Shown here: positions 47,207-51,523 of the stretch, in pieces | How positions within the stretch are numbered: position 1 is the first letter of the stretch | How the letters are laid out: each line of letters starts with the position of its first letter | NCBI RefSeq assembly: GCF_016653295.1 | Contig: NZ_NHSF01000019.1 | Location: 1-51,523, forward strand | Origin: Halochromatium salexigens | GTDB lineage: Bacteria; Pseudomonadota; Gammaproteobacteria; Chromatiales; Chromatiaceae | Direction of reading: 5' to 3' | DNA length: 51,523 bases | Program-made: the position numbers and the translations under genes | The notes under the pieces: model-generated | Seen by the model: only the letters and a program-made list of their open reading frames with translations | Told to the model about the DNA's origin: nothing | Database searches by the model: none

Positions 47207-48376
47207 ATGTCAGAGAACTTCATCTTTACTTCGGAGTCCGTCTCCGAAGGCCATCCAGACAAGGTTGCCGATCAGATCTCCGATGCCGTCCTCGACGACA
47301 TCCTGGCCAACGACAGCAACCCCGAACATGCGCGTGTCGCTTGCGAGACCATGATCAAGACCGGCGCGGTCATCGTCGCCGGCGAGATCACCACCGATCA
47401 CTGGGTCGACTTCGACGAGCTGGTACGTGGCGTGGTCAACGACATCGGCTACGACAGCTCCGATGTTGGCTTCGACGGCAACACCTGCGCCGTGATGTCG
47501 CTGGTCGGCAAGCAGTCGACCGACATCGCCCAGGGCGTCGACCGCACCAGCCCCGAGGAACAGGGCGCTGGCGACCAGGGCCTGATGTTCGGCTACGCCA
47601 CCAACGAGACCGACGTACTGATGCCGGCCCCGATCACCTACGCTCACCGCCTAGTCGAGCGCCAGTCGGAGATGCGCAAAGAGCATGTGCTTGAGTGGCT
47701 GCGCCCGGACGCCAAGAGCCAGGTCACCATGCGCTACGAGGACGGCAAGGTCGCCGCCGTCGATGCCATCGTGCTCTCGACCCAGCACGATCCGGATATC
47801 GATCACAAACATCTGCATGAAGCAGTGATGGAGAACATCATCCTGCCGGTGATCCCGAAGGAGTGGATGCACAAGGACACCAAGATCCATATCAACCCGA
47901 CCGGTAGCTTCGTCATTGGCGGTCCCGTCGGCGACTGCGGCCTGACCGGACGCAAGATCATCGTCGACACCTACGGCGGCATGGCCCGTCATGGTGGTGG
48001 CGCCTTCTCCGGCAAGGACCCGTCCAAGGTCGACCGCTCGGCGGCCTATGCCGGTCGCTACGTGGCCAAGAACATCGTCGCCGCCGGTCTCGCCGATCGC
48101 TGCGAGGTGCAGATCTCCTACGCCATCGGCGTCGCCGAGCCGACCTCGATCGCGGTCGAGACCTTCGGCACCGCCAAGATCGATGAAGACCGCATCGCCA
48201 GCCTGGTGCGCGAGCACTTCGACCTGCGCCCCTATGCGCTGATCAAGATGCTCGACCTGGTCCGCCCGATCTATCGCCAGACCGCCGCTTACGGCCACTT
48301 CGGTCGCGAGCTGGCCGACCTGAGCTGGGAGCGCACCGACAAGGCCACTCAGCTGAAGGACGCCGCCGGCCTTTAA
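47207..48376 (+). CDS. metK: S-adenosylmethionine synthase
   Basis: 389 residues from ATG 47207 ([20 protein letters not shown]); a longer frame from 47153 overlaps the leader. [70 protein letters not shown] and [19 protein letters not shown] are the substrate and metal motifs. It makes SAM from methionine and ATP. With ahcY and metF downstream it forms an activated-methyl cycle cluster. Confidence 0.97.
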   Translation: MSENFIFTSESVSEGHPDKVADQISDAVLDDILANDSNPEHARVACETMIKTGAVIVAGEITTDHWVDFDELVRGVVNDIGYDSSDVGFDGNTCAVMSLVGKQSTDIAQGVDRTSPEEQGAGDQGLMFGYATNETDVLMPAPITYAHRLVERQSEMRKEHVLEWLRPDAKSQVTMRYEDGKVAAVDAIVLSTQHDPDIDHKHLHEAVMENIILPVIPKEWMHKDTKIHINPTGSFVIGGPVGDCGLTGRKIIVDTYGGMARHGGGAFSGKDPSKVDRSAAYAGRYVAKNIVAAGLADRCEVQISYAIGVAEPTSIAVETFGTAKIDEDRIASLVREHFDLRPYALIKMLDLVRPIYRQTAAYGHFGRELADLSWERTDKATQLKDAAGL

Positions 48377-48401
48377 ATCGGTCGCTCGTCATTTCCCCTC
48401 C

Positions 48402-48480
48402 CGCGCGAGGAGCGCTGCAACAGGACCCACGGGCGTCCTGCCAGGCTCGCGCAGGGACACTGCAAGATCAACGGCGCTCA
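48402..48480 (+). promoter_or_regulatory. S-adenosylhomocysteine (SAH) riboswitch
   Basis: The sequence has the conserved CGAGGAGCGCTGCAA and CCAGGCTCG blocks. P1: GCGCGAG (48403-48409) with CTCGCGC (48446-48452). P2: CAGGAC (48421-48426) with GTCCTG (48435-48440). Pseudoknot: GAGCGC (48410-48415) with GCGCTC (48474-48479). It lies 27 bases before ahcY. SAH riboswitches are known to turn on ahcY when SAH builds up. Confidence 0.9.
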
Positions 48481-48506
48481 CTCAAGATACTCAGGAGCTG
48501 AATACC

Positions 48507-49913
<1,407 letters not shown>

Positions 49914-49933
49914 GACCGCGTCAGCGGAGTCGC

Positions 49934-49962
49934 GCCCGAGCGTCGCCCCACGGCGCTCGGGC
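49934..49962. terminator. Hairpin after ahcY
   Basis: GCCCGAGCG (49934-49942) pairs with CGCTCGGGC (49954-49962). No T-run follows, so it may only partly stop transcription before metF, or protect the ahcY mRNA end. Confidence 0.45.
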
Positions 49963-50129
49963 CGGCAGCGCTGCGAACGGCCCTGAACAGACATGCGCGG
50001 GGCCCATCGTTCGCGTCCCCCTTCCGGCCCCTGTCAGCGACGCGCCCCGTTCCCGCCTCGCAACCCGTCTCGCAACAGGCGCCCGCCGACAGAGGTCAAC
50101 GGCTCATTCGACGCTCGGAGACCTCTTCG

Positions 50130-50987
50130 ATGAATACCCCTGACCAACGCACCTTCAGCTTCGAGCTGTTCCCGCCCAAGACCAGCGAGGGCATGGACAA
50201 GCTCAAGACCGCCGTGAAACGGCTCAACGCGGTCGGACCACGCTACTTCTCCTGCACCTATGGCGCCGGCGGCTCGACCCGCGAGCGCACCTTCGCCACC
50301 GTCGACTGGCTGCGCGAGCAAGGCATCGACACCGCCCCGCATCTGGCCTGCATCGGCTCGGAGAAGGACGAGATCCGCGACATCGTCGGCCACTACATCG
50401 AGCAAGGCATCGATCGGCTGGTGGCGTTGCGTGGCGACATGCCCTCCGGCATGGGCCGCGCCGGCGTCGGCACCTTCCACTATGCCAACGAACTCGTCAC
50501 CTTTCTGCGCGAGGAATATGGCGATCGCTTCAAGCTCGAGGTCGCCGCCTATCCGGAATTCCATCCGCAGGCGCCCAGCGCCCAGGCCGATCTTGAGAAC
50601 TTCAAGCGCAAGGTCGAGGCCGGCGCCGATACCGCGATCACGCAGTATTTCTACAGCGCCGAGGCCTACTTCTGGTTCCTCGAGGAATGTCAGCGCATGC
50701 AGATCGAGGTGCCGATCATCGCCGGCGTCATGCCGATCAGCAACTACTCACAGCTCGCGCGCTTCTCGGACGCCTGCGGCGCCGAGATCCCGCGCTGGAT
50801 CAGGAAGCGGCTGGAAGGCTTTGGTGATGACAAGGAGTCGATTCGCAGCTTCGGCCATGACGTGGTGCTCGAGCTGTGCCAGCGCCTGCTCGACGGCGGC
50901 GCGCCTGGGCTGCATTTCTACACCATGAATCAGTCGGCGCCGACGCTGAAGCTCTGGCGTGAGCTTGGGTTGCCCGAGGGCGGCTAG
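50130..50987 (+). CDS. metF: 5,10-methylenetetrahydrofolate reductase
   Basis: 285 residues. FSFELFPPKTSEGMDKL, YFSCTYGAGGSTRERTF, APHLACIGSEKDEIRD, RLVALRGDMPSGMG, AGADTAITQYFYSAE and APGLHFYTMNQS match MetF. It makes 5-methyltetrahydrofolate, the methyl donor for remaking methionine, so it completes the link with metK and ahcY. GGAG ribosome site; 216 bases after ahcY. Confidence 0.95.
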   Translation: MNTPDQRTFSFELFPPKTSEGMDKLKTAVKRLNAVGPRYFSCTYGAGGSTRERTFATVDWLREQGIDTAPHLACIGSEKDEIRDIVGHYIEQGIDRLVALRGDMPSGMGRAGVGTFHYANELVTFLREEYGDRFKLEVAAYPEFHPQAPSAQADLENFKRKVEAGADTAITQYFYSAEAYFWFLEECQRMQIEVPIIAGVMPISNYSQLARFSDACGAEIPRWIRKRLEGFGDDKESIRSFGHDVVLELCQRLLDGGAPGLHFYTMNQSAPTLKLWRELGLPEGG

Positions 50988-51053
50988 TCGGGCGCGACCG
51001 CCTGAACGCCTGTCTAAACGCCGCTACACAAACGCTGTTTCAGAAGGCTCTAC

Positions 51054-51088
51054 CCGCCCGCGCTGCGCTCAGTGCGGGCGGTTTTTTT
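51054..51088 (+). terminator. Intrinsic terminator after metF
   Basis: CCGCCCGC (51054-51061) pairs with GCGGGCGG (51074-51081), followed by seven T. Confidence 0.88.
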
Positions 51089-51127
51089 GTCCAACCAGTG
51101 TCCTCAAGATCGCCTTGAAAGACGGCG

Positions 51128-51364
51128 GTGTTGCAGATCCATAGTCTGATGGTGCATCGCTGGCGTGAGCACTGGCTAACACTGGCGCGCTCGAGCGCCT
51201 GGACCCTCAAGCCGGAGGCGACGTTCTCCGATTGCCTGGCCTTGGTCCGGCGCCGGATTTGGGGCGAAACCTATTTCGAGAGGTCAGCCAGCGCGCAAGC
51301 CCCTGTCCAACTATCACCCCAGCGCCTAGAGCGCTTGCTCGATCAGCTTGCCGCGACGGCCTGA
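51128..51364 (+). pseudogene. C-terminal transposase remnant
   Basis: 78 codons from a GTG, preceded in frame by a stop. TFSDCLALVRRRIWGETYF and LSPQRLERLLDQLAATA resemble the C-terminal end of DDE-type transposases, with no catalytic part. The upstream portion is absent; the metF terminator lies only 40 bases before it. I take it as a truncated insertion-sequence gene, with moderate doubt. Confidence 0.4.
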
Positions 51365-51462
51365 GACGCTGTACAGGAACTAACTATCTGATATAAAATA
51401 CATAATTTACGGCTCATGGGGCGATTTTTTGACCAAACCCCTTTTCATTCGGAGCAACCGGT

Positions 51463-51523
51463 ATGACTTCAGACGGCGCTCATCCACGTGCAAGGTACCC
51501 AAGTGACTTGTCAGACGAAGAAT
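51463..51523 (+). CDS. Start of an IS5-family transposase, cut by window end
   Basis: Twenty codons are visible from ATG 51463, with a GGAG ribosome site 10 bases upstream. RYPSDLSDEE is the conserved opening of IS5-type transposases (DUF4096, usually continuing YPSDLTDEEWALI). The AT-rich 80 bases before it, in contrast to the GC-rich surroundings, probably include the element's left end. The rest lies outside the window. Confidence 0.65.
   Translation, partial: MTSDGAHPRARYPSDLSDEE

Overview
The window is high-GC DNA from a gammaproteobacterium. It most likely comes from a purple sulfur bacterium of the Chromatiaceae: it encodes a Gly/Tyr/Pro-rich secreted protein that matches sulfur-globule envelope proteins, a complete set of Calvin/glycolysis genes in one operon (tkt-gap-pgk-pyk-fba), an FNR regulator, and an S-adenosylmethionine cycle cluster with an SAH riboswitch. 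Genus and species cannot be fixed from sequence reading alone. No rRNA, tRNA or CRISPR array was seen.

Layout. 1-7.5 kb is an accessory stretch: a frameshifted ProQ/FinO-type gene at the window edge, an LprI-like protein, an IS110-family element with 13-bp inverted ends and a long non-coding 3' part, an AbiEi/AbiEii toxin-antitoxin pair, and a second transposase. 7.5-17.3 kb is a V/A-type ATPase operon (peripheral stalk, C, I, K, F, E, A, B) ending in the sodium/proton antiporter nhaD; no rotor-shaft subunit D gene is present. 17.4-24.0 kb on the minus strand is the conserved block pyrG-kdsA-eno-ftsB-ispD-ispF-truD. 24.1-25.8 kb holds the sulfur-globule-type gene and fnr. 25.8-29.1 kb holds dnaQ, rnhA and a methyltransferase (minus) and mltD (plus). 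29.1-31.7 kb is the 7-deazaguanine set queC-queD-queE, where QueD is a three-domain fusion.

31.9-38.6 kb is the most striking part. Four plus-strand genes with 4-base stop/start overlaps encode a periplasmic solute-binding protein, a membrane PAS/GGDEF/EAL protein, a double-domain KaiC and a KaiB. This looks like one signalling unit linking a periplasmic ligand, c-di-GMP turnover and a Kai-type switch, without KaiA.

38.7-45.9 kb is the central carbon operon on the minus strand, with a strong hairpin between gap and pgk. 46.3-51.0 kb has a thioredoxin-like protein and then metK, ahcY and metF. metK has a leader that can fold and mask its ribosome site, ahcY has a clear SAH riboswitch, and metF ends in a strong terminator. 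The last 0.5 kb contains a transposase remnant and the start of an IS5-type transposase cut by the window end.
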